From Volutella citrinella (taxonomy: Eukaryota > Ascomycota > Sordariomycetes > Hypocreales > Nectriaceae): a stretch of DNA of 64,000 nt. The position numbers and the translations under genes were made by a program. Positions 23,154 through 33,704 of the stretch are shown piece after piece (positions within the stretch are counted from its first letter, which is position 1; every line of letters starts with the position of its first letter). The notes beneath the pieces are model-generated. The model was not told the origin of the DNA. It saw nothing but the letters and a program-made list of their open reading frames with translations, and did no database searches. The stretch spans positions 1,054,001 to 1,118,000 of the forward strand of contig JAWZSP010000008.1 of the NCBI GenBank assembly GCA_034401135.1, written 5' to 3'.

Positions 23154-23966
23154 ATGGGCTCAAAGGCGGTCATCACAACAAAGTCAGGCGATGGCATCAC
23201 AATCATCACCATCAACCGGCCCAACGTCCGCAACTGTGTAGACCACGCAACATCTCTCCTGCTCGGGGAAGCGTTCCTAGATTTTGAAAGAGATGAATCC
23301 CAAAAGGTGTGCGTCTTTACCGGCGCCGGTGGCAACTTTTGCGCCGGATACGACCTTCGCGAGTTGGCGAACAGCAACTCGCAGACGTCGCTCCCGGTGG
23401 AACCAGTGGACAAGCTCAACGGCGCCTTCGGACCCATGGGCCCGTCGCGCATGCGTCTGAGCAAGCCGATCATCGCAGCGGTCCCCGGCTACGCCGTCGC
23501 GGGTGGGCTCGAGCTGGCGCTGCTGGCCGACATGCGGATAGCGGAGAAGAGCAGCATCTTCGGCGTCTTTTGTCGGCGCTTCGGTGTACCACTGATTGAC
23601 GGCGGGACGGTACGCCTTCAGAAAATAGTCGGCCTCGGGCGCGCCATGGACATGGTCCTCACAGGTCGACCGGTCGGCGCTGACGAGGCGCTGGCTTTTG
23701 GGCTGGCGAACCGTGTGGTTGAGGACGGGTCGGCGCTCGATGCGGCGCTGGATCTCGCCAGAGAAATTGCGAGGTTTCCGAATAAGTGCGTCCGAGCGGA
23801 CTTGTCGTCGATGCACTATGCTGCCTACGACGCCGCTTCATTGGAGGATGCGCTGAGGTTCGAGTTTCGAACCGGAGCCGAGGTCGTTCAGGAAGAGAGC
23901 GTGAGGGGGGCGGCCAAGTTTGCAAAGGGAGTCGGGCGCTCAGGCTCATTCAAAGCAAAATTCTAA
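23154..23966 (+). CDS. Crotonase-fold protein (enoyl-CoA hydratase/isomerase family)
   Basis: Intronless, 270 residues from the ATG at 23154. Crotonase landmarks: IITINRPNVRNCVD, FTGAGGNFCAGYDLRELA (oxyanion-hole region), PIIAAVPGYAVAGGLELALLADMRIA, GTVRLQKIVGLGRAMDMVLTGRPVGADEALAFGLANRVV. The glutamate in GGLELAL aligns with Glu144 of rat enoyl-CoA hydratase. The segment FGVFCRRFGVPLIDGGT places a Cys where the second catalytic Glu164 normally stands, so classical hydratase activity is doubtful; the Asp in PLIDGGT may take part. Many bacterial crotonase-family proteins share this FCRRxGVPLxDGGT signature. No peroxisomal SKL is seen at the end (SFKAKF). It lies 445 bp upstream of, and in tandem with, the alcohol dehydrogenase. 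Confidence 0.9.
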   Translation: MGSKAVITTKSGDGITIITINRPNVRNCVDHATSLLLGEAFLDFERDESQKVCVFTGAGGNFCAGYDLRELANSNSQTSLPVEPVDKLNGAFGPMGPSRMRLSKPIIAAVPGYAVAGGLELALLADMRIAEKSSIFGVFCRRFGVPLIDGGTVRLQKIVGLGRAMDMVLTGRPVGADEALAFGLANRVVEDGSALDAALDLAREIARFPNKCVRADLSSMHYAAYDAASLEDALRFEFRTGAEVVQEESVRGAAKFAKGVGRSGSFKAKF

Positions 23967-24410
23967 GAGCTCTGAAGAAGGTGATATATAGCAGTAGGCT
24001 CAGACGAATCGTGTATAGAGTGGTTGGGTTGAGATGGTAACAATCCGCCGATTCAGTCCACTTAGACGACTTGGAGGGTTTGTAGAGGGGGGGTACGGGT
24101 CGGTCAGCAGCTGGAGGAGGGTCTAGTTCCTACGAGAGTCATGAGCTAAATTTAAGTAAACAAGGACGAATATCCTTCCAGAACAGATGAACGGTTGTTG
24201 CGTGATAGCGCGACCAGCTTCGGGCGCATGCTCAGTTCAAGTCAATGAACCTCGGAGTGAGTGGGGGCAACCCCGCGTTGCCGTGTCGGGGGTCCGGCAA
24301 GGGAAATCCAGAGCAAGCCGGGGACACTGTTTCTCATCTACACCTATCTTCATTGTTGAATCGCCCTTGTATACTCATGCTCTGGTTTCTCTGAGCTCCG
24401 AGAAATTCCA
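23967..24410. other. Intergenic, crotonase to ADH
   Basis: 444 bp between tandem genes. No gene or clear element seen. Confidence 0.4.
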
Positions 24411-25733
24411 ATGGCCCAAAGCAGCTACAAGTTTGAGGGATGGCTTGGCCATGACGCCGACAGCGGCAACGGCAACATGCGATGGGGTGAGTTCCAGCCG
24501 AAGCAGTGGTCTGAGGACGACGTCGACATCCAAATTACCCACTGCGGGATATGCGGATCTGACAGCCAGTACGTGAGAGTCTTTTCGTCCCGGGCCGGTC
24601 TACTGATAGCATCGATGTAGCACGCTCAAGTCTGGTTGGGGGCGGACCCGTTACCGTGAGTGGTGCGACAGCCTCCACCATCATGGACTTACACTGCTGA
24701 CGTTTTACACAGCGTGCTGCGTGGGCCACGAAATTGTCGGAAAGGCAGTCCGCGTCGGCAGCAGCGTGAAGCATATCCAGGTCGGAGACCGCGTTGGAGT
24801 CGGGGCCCAGGCTTTGAGCTGCCTGCAAGCCGACTGCCCGGAGTGCTCTGTTGGGCGCGAGAACTACTGCCAGCGAGCCAACGTAAGAAGGTCCCCTTCT
24901 TGTGTGATTAGAGGGAGACGGCACTAAAGACAGCGTCCATCCAGGTCAGCACGTATGGTGCGGTGTATCCGAACAAGGACAAATCGTACGGTGGATATGC
25001 AGACTACAACCGCACCCACAGCCACTTCGTCTTCAAGATCCCCGATGGCGTGGCGTCAGAAGATGCCGCCCCGATGATGTGCGGCGGCGTCACCGTCTAT
25101 CGTCCGCTTAGACTGCACGGCTGCGGGCCGGGGAAGACGGTTGGAATCGTCGGCGTCGGCGGGCTGGGCCACTTTGGCGTCCTCTTCGCCAAGGCCATGG
25201 GCGCAGACCGCGTTGTGGGCATCTCGAGAAGAGAGTCCAAGCGGGACCAGGTGCTCCAGCTGGGCGCGGACGACTACATTGCCACCGAGAATAACAAGGG
25301 CTGGTCCAGGGCCAACTCGCGAAGCCTGGACATCATCATTTGCACCGTCTCGGGGCAAGATATGCCCCTGGACAACTACATGAGGCTGCTGAGACCGGGT
25401 GGTGTCCTGGTCCAGGTCGGGTAAGTGGTTCCCCTCATCCATAGTAGCCAGCATGTCATGCACATGATGCCTGACCGTAGCTCCAGTGCCCCGGATGGTG
25501 GAAAGATGCCTCCAGTCAGCGCCTTCACGTTGATCAACACCGAGGCCAAGCTCACGGGCAGCGCCATCGGGAGTCCGGACGATATCAGGGACATGTTGGA
25601 TCTTGCGGAGCGGAAACAGATCAAGGCCTGGGTGGAGACACGGCCCTTGAGGGAAGCAAACCAGGCCATTGTCGACTTCAACGCTGGAAAGGCTAGGTTT
25701 CGATATGTGCTGGTGAACGAGAAGCACGTCTGA
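24411..25733 (+). CDS. Zinc-dependent NADP alcohol dehydrogenase, ADH6/CAD-like
   Basis: Model: join(24411..24568,24621..24655,24713..24882,24945..25420,25487..25733), 361 residues. Medium-chain dehydrogenase: catalytic zinc region HCGICGSDSH (Cys48) and GHE (His70-Glu71); structural zinc cysteines at about 101, 106, 109 and 117 (CLQADCPECSVGRENYC); Rossmann motif GVGGLGHFGVLFAKAMGAD. After the beta-strand following this motif stands GISRRESKRDQ, basic residues that favour NADP(H). The C-terminus AERKQIKAWVETRPLREANQAIVDFNAGKARFRYVLVN is characteristic of the cinnamyl-alcohol dehydrogenase/Adh6 group, which reduces a broad range of aldehydes. The second exon is only 35 nt. Confidence 0.93.
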
Positions 25734-28700
25734 GGCGCAGGTGGGGGTCAGTTGGAGTTCAGGTGTCGTAACCTGGCTCAAGGTAGAGTCGGAGATCAGT
25801 CAGCAATTCCATGTGCATCCTCCCTAGGTTCCCCTCCGAAAAGGACGCAGCGCTTCCGGGTTCTTGTGCTTCCGTAGTTTAGCAGAAAGAGCCAAACACG
25901 CGGACCGGGGTGTACACGCGGCGCTTGGGGAGAAGGGGGATGACGGATGCGAAAATGCCTCCGAAATCCACTTGTCGGGCACATCCCCCGCACACAGCAC
26001 AATCTGGACTCGGGGCTGGACACAACCGCCCCCCTCCCACGGACACTGATAGGGAATGCCTGATGGGGCCATGGGTTAGCAACAGGCCAAGCCAGCGCAT
26101 ACCATGCAGTCAATTCTTAGCCTCCATGTCAGTCATCTGTAGTGGTTGAAGTGGACGGAAGCACTGCAAGGCCCACATCCGCTTCGCTGAGGCCCAAAGG
26201 AGCAAGGCGCCGAGCGAGGTTGTCGAATGGCGTTCCGGCGACTCGCCACTCACTGCTCTGTCTCCAAGGATGAGAGAGAAGCGGAGTAGAGTTGAGCTAT
26301 GGGGCTGCTGCTGTTGTGCAGCGGCACTGCACGTCTGGAGCGAAACCTGGTTGACATGGCTGGGCTAGCCAATCACAGGGGCGTGAATATTCGGACATGA
26401 TACGTAAGGTAGCCACAGGTGGGTGTTGGGGGCGTAGGGAAAGAGCACCGGCTAGAGGTTCCCTGTCACGGGCCTACTGTCCGTCCTTTTGACAGCAACC
26501 CTTGCTTGCCTGCTTCAATCACTTCGCCGCTGAACGAATACGGGACCCTGGCTTGGGCTGTATCGAATCTTGCACAAACCCTCCTCATCCCGCCGATCGA
26601 CCTCTTTTTTTTCTTCTTCTCGGCCCAGAGTTTCCCCTTTTGTCGGGTGCGCGGCTCACTCCTTTGGCAAGCGAGGATTTAGGGTTTCTGGTTGGCGCGC
26701 CGCCACCCGAGCAGCAGTTTGCTTTCAGGGGCAGCTGGAATCAGGGTCTGGACCGGGCGCCAGGGACCGACTGTCCAGGATGGAGAGCTATCGATAATTT
26801 CGAGTTTGTCGCCGCTGCTTGCGGGAACGCACCCAAGCGGCGCGCAAATAACCTGAGGTGTCAGTCAACTTTTTGCGGGAAACGGCGCACGATCATGCTC
26901 ATCACCGCCAGCTGCCGTTGGCCGCTCGTAATAACTGCTGGGGGTCTTTGGCGTCCTGCCGTCCACAGGCGACCACGCCACAGACTGGCTTCCATGGTTC
27001 CGCGTCAAATATTTGGCTGCCTGGTTTGCCAATGGCTGTGTGGCTGTCTGACATTGACGCTGTGGCATCCCGAGCTGCGGGTCGGGCTCCAGTGTTGCTG
27101 CTATTATTACTGTGCTAGGTGTTCCCCTCGTGTTTCCTCTTCTCAACAAAGTTGGGCAAGATGGTGCCTGGGGTCTTTGTTGTCGCAAGGGGGTCGATTC
27201 AATAAACGTGACACATCTCTCTGCTCCTTGCCAGACCGCTGCTCTGCCGCCTTCGCCATCCTCAGTCACTAGGAGCTCATTACTGCTGCGCTCGCCGAAT
27301 CCTTGCTGATCCTGCTTCCCATACGTACCGTCTGCACAATCGAACTGCCTGTGCGGACAGCGCATCTTGGCTTTGAACAGATAAACGCTCAGATGAGGGG
27401 CATGACCCGCATTGCTGCATAGGGCCCCAGCGAGGGCACGCAATGCCGGGCTGGAGGCGCTGCAATGAATCTCCTCAGTTACGGAGTACCAGGCCTCCTG
27501 TACCATTTGAATGGATGGTCAAACATCAGAACATGGCTGGTCGTAAGTCCAATGTTCCCATGTCATTTAGAAGCACGGTGTCACATTTGATAGAGTCTAT
27601 GCGGCGCATGACGCTTTATGACTCGACGGTCAATGTCCGTCCAAGCCTGTGAAAGGGGAGCTCTGTCACGGGCAACAGCAGCGCGACGGGACGCAGCACC
27701 GGAAGCCGACTAGACCGGCCGATCGAGGCCCCAGATGGTGTTGCTGGTCTTGTTTGGGGATGGATCCAGCCGCCAGAGCCTCGCGATCTAATTAGTACTC
27801 CGTGCCACTTGCACACTCACCAAACCCGGTCAGTACAGGCCGTGATTGGCGGCTTGCGAGGAGGGTCCCCCGCCCCAGCCCCTCCCCAACGTTCCTTTGC
27901 AGCAGAGGCTGTCCGCAGAGCACTCAAGTGAGGACCTCGGGAGCTTTGACGAAGCAGAGGACCTGGTCCCTTTCCCCTGGGAGATGGTACCTAGCAGCAG
28001 AGCACATGGCATGGGCCCGTGGTTGGTTCCACCGGGCGACAGCAGGTCAGCCACTAACGCTCCAGTGCTTCATCAGCTCGCCTCTGTCCGCGGACATCCG
28101 GCCCAGCACCAGCGCCAGGGGTTCCAGTGCCGACGATAATGGCAACCTTGAAGCTTCACCGCCTTGACTACCGTCCAGTGGGCCGCTGGACTTTAGGGAC
28201 CAGCCCGTTGTGGGCCCCTTCCTCGTTGTACCCTCCACAAGTCCCCCCCTTCCTCGTTGGCGGAGCTGCCTCTGTTTCTGTTCACTCACTGGTTCCCTAC
28301 CTGTACCAGTGCTGGAGGAGCCCGGGGCAGTACTTGCCGTTGCGGGACGCGGGTGCCCGCGGGTGTGAGTACCACTCCCTGCCCCTGCCACCACCCTGCT
28401 GCCCATCCGGCTTGCACCTTCCCCCCGGTTCCCCTTGGCACGCCGCACATAGCATCTTTGAGCGGCGAGCCAACCTTTTCATGGGGAGGTGCGCCTCCGG
28501 CTAGCTTGTAGTAGCCCGCCGCCATACTCCGTAGCTGTAGGACATCCATAATATCGGGGCTCGAAATTGTTCCAAATCCCCAGGCTCCTTTTCTCCCCCT
28601 CCGCTTTTGTTTCTGCATCTGCCTCTCCTTTGCGACGTTTGAGCATTGGACCCCTCCCCCGATATTGGAGCCCGAAGCCTCTGACAGCTCCTTGGACTGT

Positions 28701-29136
28701 CGCAATTTGTTCACCAAGGATCCAAGCCCCCCAGCCAGCGCTACTGGTACCCGACCGACGACCTGTTTCCCGCCTACATATAAATCCTCCTCGAATCTCT
28801 GAGCGCAGGCTCACCTTCTCCTTGTAGCAGCAGTGAACAAGAAGTCGGATTTGGGGTTTCATTTCGCACGCTTGACCTACTCCTCACCGTACAGTCAAGT
28901 TTGCTCTGCTTGCTTCGTCTCCTCGCGCCCCCACCCACCGTCAAGTCGCTCGCTCGCTCTGCCAGGGCCGCCATAAAAAAGAACCAGCCACGCCGCTTTT
29001 TTTCGCCCTCCGAAACAACATCAAGACAGGGACTGGGACGGGACGAAATAGAAAAACCAAGCGCTTGCTCAGAAGGCATCTGGCTCTTCTCACCTCGCTC
29101 GCCTAGCTTCTGTTCCGATACCCCCATCGCTCAGCA
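25734..29136. other. Long intergenic region upstream of ceramide synthase
   Basis: 3.4 kb without a gene I can support. GC content stays moderate to high. The last ~500 bp before 29137 are pyrimidine-rich with few in-frame ATGs, consistent with a core promoter and 5' UTR of the ceramide synthase gene. A T/C-rich run stands at 26602-26625. Several ORFs of 100-250 codons in this stretch have no family motifs and an unlikely composition. Confidence 0.45.
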
Positions 29137-31242
29137 ATGAGCGAGTCGGCCACCCCTGCGACGTCGCTGGTCGACGACAAGACCACCTTCAACTCCTCTT
29201 CCTCATCATCGAGCTCGCCTCCCGCATCGCCCTCTACCTCTGTGTCCGAAGCCATGTCAATTGAGAACAGCCCTGTCCCCCTAAACGACAAGGGCGTTCC
29301 AATGTCCATTGACACCAGCAGCGCCAATGCCCAAGCAAAGTCAAAGTTGCGCTCGCCGGTCTCAGCCTCAGCCTCGACCCCGCGTCCTCGTCTTAAGGCG
29401 GGCCACAGCACCCCCAACATGAACGGCCCCCTCTATATGCAGACCTCGGGGAGCAACACCGTACTCATCCGCCGACTTAAGCGCAAGGAGGAGAGTACCT
29501 GGAAGCACCTGGCTCGCTGGCTTGTCGAGAATCAAATTGGTAAGTTCCGTTTCCTGCTCGTCCTTGGTTTCGCTCCGCTGTAGCCTTGTTGCTTCGAGTG
29601 CGACTTGTCAATATTTTCCCTGCCCCTTCCTCCAGTACTACTGTCTCATCCCTGGCGCCTACTTGGGTGTATGGGAGGGTGGCTGGCTACTAAATGAGTG
29701 AACGGATCCCACCCTCCAAAGCACCCCGCGTGGCACAGCATCCTTCCCTGTCCCGGATACTGCCGATTGCTGCTGGTTGATCCCTCCATTTGCGCAATTG
29801 CCTAGATTCCAGGCGCCCGAGGCCTGGAATAGCCTAGACATGGCGTAAATCGGCAAAAACCACATCCCATTTACCATCTTCGCGAATTCATTAGCCACTA
29901 ACGTTTGGCCACTAGGACTGTCGTTCAACCTTCTCGCCCTCGTATTTCTCGCCCACAACTTCATCCCCAAGGCGAGAGTTCACACGACCAAGTTCTTTTC
30001 GCTTAGCTACTATCAACAGGACTCGGGGGAATACCGAATTGGCTTCGACGATGTCTACCTCATCCTGTCGTTCATTATCCTTTTCACTGGCCTTCGTGCC
30101 GCCACGATGGATTATGTTCTGGCGCCTTTTGGCAGGCTTCAGGGAATCACTAACAGGAAGAACCTGACCCGCTTCAGCGAGCAGGCTTGGCTCATGGTCT
30201 ATTACTTCGCATTCTGGCCCATGGGTGTGGTGAGTAACCAGCCCTCGTGTACGCGGATGGAATAGGTGCACTGACATGGGTTTTGCTTTAGTATCTTTAC
30301 TACAACTCCCCCTACTGGTTGTTGAACCTGAGAGAGCTCTGGACCGATTGGCCTAACCGCGAGATGACTGGTCTGATGAAGGGGTACATGCTCGGCCAGT
30401 GGGCTTTCTGGCTACAGCAGATTCTCGTCATTCATCTCGAGGACCGCCGCAAGGATCACTGGCAGATGTTTACCCATCACATCATCACCAGCAGTCTTAT
30501 CTGGGCTTGCTACGCTTATCACCACACACGAATTGGAAACTTCATCCTAGTCATCATGGACGTTGTGGATCTCTTCCTCCCGGTATGTATGCCTTTGATG
30601 GTATCGAGTACGGTAAGCTGACTCCAATTCCAGCTGGCCAAGTGCCTCAGATACAGCGGATATGAGAAGGCGTGTGACGCCGTGTTTGTCCTCTTTGTCA
30701 TCTCCTGGTTCATCGCCCGTCATGTCTTTTACCTCATGGCGTGCTGGTCCATTTACGCCCACACCCCTGAAGTGATGCCGACCGGCTGTTTCAAGGGCAC
30801 CAAGGGCAGCCTGGTTGGTCCTTTTGACGCGCCTGAGGGTTACATGTATATGCTGGAACCCTTTTACAGCACAACTGGCTTGGTTTGCTATGATGAGAAC
30901 ATCAAATGGGCATTCCTAACACCCCTTCTGCTGCTCCAGGCCCTCACAATCGGGTGGTTCACTATGATTGTGCGTGTGGTCGTCAAGGTGCTCAGGGGCG
31001 GCTCTCCCGAAGACGACCGCAGCGACGACGAGGGCGGTGAGGAAGAGGAAGAGGATGAGTTCGTGTATGAGGAGGCGCAGCCCCTCGAGGAAGAAGTGGG
31101 CGTGGAGAAACTGGATCTCAAGAACTGGGAACGCCGCGCCGGTGTCAAGAAGCAGGCCACCAGCTCTGGCGTCAGCCTGCCAGGCCACAGCGATCGCAAG
31201 GAGCTGCTGGGGCGCATTGGCTGTGAGAAGCAAGTCGATTAG
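29137..31242 (+). CDS. LAG1: Ceramide synthase (Lag1/Lac1 family)
   Basis: Model: join(29137..29539,29916..30229,30292..30582,30634..31242), 538 residues. A Ser-rich soluble N-terminus (~110 residues) precedes the TLC domain with about seven membrane helices. The Lag1 motif is present: MFTHHIITSSLIWACYAYHH, then RIGNFILVIMDVVDLFLPLAKCLRYSGY, with the paired histidines and aspartates thought to be catalytic. Other markers are WKHLARWLVENQIGLSFNLLAL, GITNRKNLTRFSEQAWL and PPYWLL-like NSPYWLLNLRELW. The C-terminal tail is strongly acidic (GGEEEEEDEFVYEEA), a usual place for regulatory phosphorylation. The enzyme N-acylates sphingoid bases in the ER. The first intron is long (376 nt) compared with the others (51-62 nt). 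Confidence 0.95.
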
Positions 31243-31919
31243 ACGCAGATGACGGTCGTCGAACAACCGGCCTTACGACACGGCATCGATGTTCTGGAGT
31301 CGACCACTCCTGGATGTTTTCGGGTGCATGGGTTGAGATGTTCACGCTTCCACGCGTAAGGGAGTTATAAAGACTTACGGAATACCTACGATTCGTGGTC
31401 CTGCATCTTCGTTGTTTGTTATTTTCAAGATCATCGTACGGGAAGTACGGCAACGGCGCTGGCAGGCTGTCAGAGCAGCCTCGCCCTTGATTTTGTGTTT
31501 ACCATCGGATTTGACGATATTTGATCTCCTGGAAGAAGGAGATTTGAGGTGGGGTCAGGCACCTCGCAACGATACGCATGGACAAGAGAGGTTCAGAGGT
31601 GACGGCCGCTATAGACGATGATGCCCAATTTGTTTTCGTTGTTTCTTCGTCAGCAGACGAACATGCCCAGGCAGAGACTAGAGTGAAAAGCGGGTGGGAT
31701 GGGAGGGTGATGGGCATTGAGCAGCGCCGTTCAGTGCTCCAAGCAAGAACTAGGTCTCTGTATTAGGGCCACAATGAAGGATATTCTTGCATATTACACC
31801 GAGCATGACTTGCGTTACGTGAAAGGCAGCAATCGGTGACGTCTTGAAGGCACAGCAATGGCATTCCTAGTAGTAATGCCTCGGTTTGCTAATGTGCTCT
31901 TTCTAGTTACTGGTCACTC
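31243..31919. other. Convergent 3' flanks, ceramide synthase / acyl-CoA ligase
   Basis: 677 bp between stop codons of convergent genes; no supportable gene. Confidence 0.5.
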
Positions 31920-33704
31920 TCACTTCTTCAAGCCCAGCATCTCCTGCGCCATCTCCCGGAGCCGATACTTCTGAATCTTCCCGCTCGCCGTCTTCGGATA
32001 CGCATCCGTCCAGAAGATGTACTTGGGCACCAAGTGCTTAGACAGGTGCCCCCCAGCCCATTGTCGAAGCACATCGCGTGTAAGGAGGCTGCTCCCGTCC
32101 GAGGTGGGGCCGGACTCGGCGTCGTCTGCTTCGGACGCCTCCCACCTACGCGCCGGAATGACGAATGCCGCAACGGCCTCACCCAGGCGCTCATCGGGTA
32201 CGCCTACGACGCTGGCCTCCCGGACCCCGGGGTGTGTCATGAGGCAATCCTCGACCTCGAGCGGGTGAATGTTCTCGCCGCCCCGGATGATGAGGTCCTT
32301 GATGCGGCCGGTAATAGAAACATAGCCGTCGGCGTCCATGACGGCCTCGTCGCCCGAGTACATCCACACGCTGCCCTCCCTCTCCGCGGCATCCTCGCCC
32401 TCGTGGATGCGCACCTCTGCCGTGCGAGCCGCATCGCCGTAGTAGCCGCTCATGACCAGGTATCCTGCGGCCGCGAGCTCGCCGGGCTGGCCGAGGGGTA
32501 CGACGCGGGAGCGGTCGTGCGGGTCGACGACCTTGACGGCCGTGTGCGGCATGGGCTTGCCAACGGATGACGTGCGCTTCTCAAATGGGTCGGCCGGGCT
32601 GGTCATGCAGCTGACGGGGCTGGTCTCGGTCATGCCGTAGCAGATGACCAGGTCGCGCAGGCCCAGCGTCGAGTACAGTCGGCGCATGAGCGACTCGGGC
32701 ACGCTGCTGCCGGCGGCGATGCCCTTGACGAGGCTGCGGGGCGGATGGTCAACGACGGTGCCGGACTCGAGAGCCTCGATGATGGAAACCAGCATAGTGG
32801 CCACGCCGTACAGGCCTGTGGCATCATGGTCGACACACATGCGCAGTGTGGCAGATGGGTCAAACGCCGGACTGGGGAAGAGGATGGAGGCGCCGGTCGT
32901 GGCCGTCGCCATGTACCCGAGGACGCAGCCGAAGCAGTGAAACAACGGTGGGGGTACTACGATGCGGTCGCGCGCAACCAGGCCCATGCGGTTGGCAATG
33001 AGTAGCCCGTTGTTGAGGATGTTGCGGTGGGACAGCATGGCAGCCTTGGGTGCCGACGTGGTGCCGGACGTGAACTGGATGTTGACAACATCGTGCGGAT
33101 CCAGCGCCGCCTCGGGCTGCACAGGCCTATCTGACGAGTCGAGGAGCATGGAAAAGGGCTCGAGGGCGCGGTGCGAGGCGATGTCGAAGTCAACGTCTGG
33201 GTAGGACATCAAGTTGTCCACCACGATGACGTGCCGGAGCGAAGGGACAGACTCGCTCTGCAAAACTGGCGCATCCAAGTCGCCGACAATGCTCTCCACC
33301 AGGTGCTTGTTGGAGCGGCCCTTTTCGGGGCGATATGGCATGCCCGTCACGGCGCCGATGATGAGCACGCTGGCGTCGAGGTGGCCCAGCGCGGCCATGA
33401 CCTGTCGCTCGTTGAAGCCCGGGTTCAGCGGGACGAGGACGGCTCCGAGTTTGAAGACTGCGTATGTGAGGGCGGCAAACTCGGGACAGTTGCCGAGCGA
33501 GACGGCGATGCGGTCGCCTTTGCGGACACCCAGAGAGGCCAGGGAGGCGGCCAGCCGGTTGGAGAGGCGGTCCAGGCCATCGTAGGTCAGCGTCGTCTCG
33601 GTGCTGGCTGGGGCCGGCGAGCGGGCGATGACGGCCGGGCGGTCGCCGTAGGTGGAAACGATTGAGGCGAAGTGCTCTGGGATGGTGCCAGGATAGAGGG
33701 CAGG
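31920..33704 (-). CDS. ANL-superfamily acyl-CoA ligase (AMP-binding), N-terminal exon unresolved
   Basis: One long exon encodes 594 residues up to an acceptor (CAACAG at 33705-33710, with GCTAAC upstream). It contains LYPGTIPEHFASIVSTYGDRPAV, the AMP-binding P-loop FTSGTTSAPKAAMLSHRN, CYGMTETSPVSC, the adenylate-binding YSGDEAVMDADGYVSITGRIKDLIIRGGENIHPLEVE, and the C-terminal lysine motif PKTASGKIQKYRLRE. This order fits fatty-acyl-CoA synthetases of the FadD/ACSF2 type. It ends LGLKK without a peroxisomal signal. In frame, a TAA precedes the acceptor, so a short first exon is required. Candidates are an ATG at 33779 (MESFLAC), whose GTACG donor does not keep phase, or an ATG at 33943 with donor GTATGT that keeps phase only with a later acceptor (33668). 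I therefore leave the start open. Confidence 0.9.
   Translation of the reverse strand, partial: PALYPGTIPEHFASIVSTYGDRPAVIARSPAPASTETTLTYDGLDRLSNRLAASLASLGVRKGDRIAVSLGNCPEFAALTYAVFKLGAVLVPLNPGFNERQVMAALGHLDASVLIIGAVTGMPYRPEKGRSNKHLVESIVGDLDAPVLQSESVPSLRHVIVVDNLMSYPDVDFDIASHRALEPFSMLLDSSDRPVQPEAALDPHDVVNIQFTSGTTSAPKAAMLSHRNILNNGLLIANRMGLVARDRIVVPPPLFHCFGCVLGYMATATTGASILFPSPAFDPSATLRMCVDHDATGLYGVATMLVSIIEALESGTVVDHPPRSLVKGIAAGSSVPESLMRRLYSTLGLRDLVICYGMTETSPVSCMTSPADPFEKRTSSVGKPMPHTAVKVVDPHDRSRVVPLGQPGELAAAGYLVMSGYYGDAARTAEVRIHEGEDAAEREGSVWMYSGDEAVMDADGYVSITGRIKDLIIRGGENIHPLEVEDCLMTHPGVREASVVGVPDERLGEAVAAFVIPARRWEASEADDAESGPTSDGSSLLTRDVLRQWAGGHLSKHLVPKYIFWTDAYPKTASGKIQKYRLREMAQEMLGLKK

Noticed and set aside
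26502..27272. Plus-strand 256-codon ORF upstream of ceramide synthase
   Set aside because: Rich in Cys, Trp and Arg with no motif; typical of translated non-coding GC-rich sequence.
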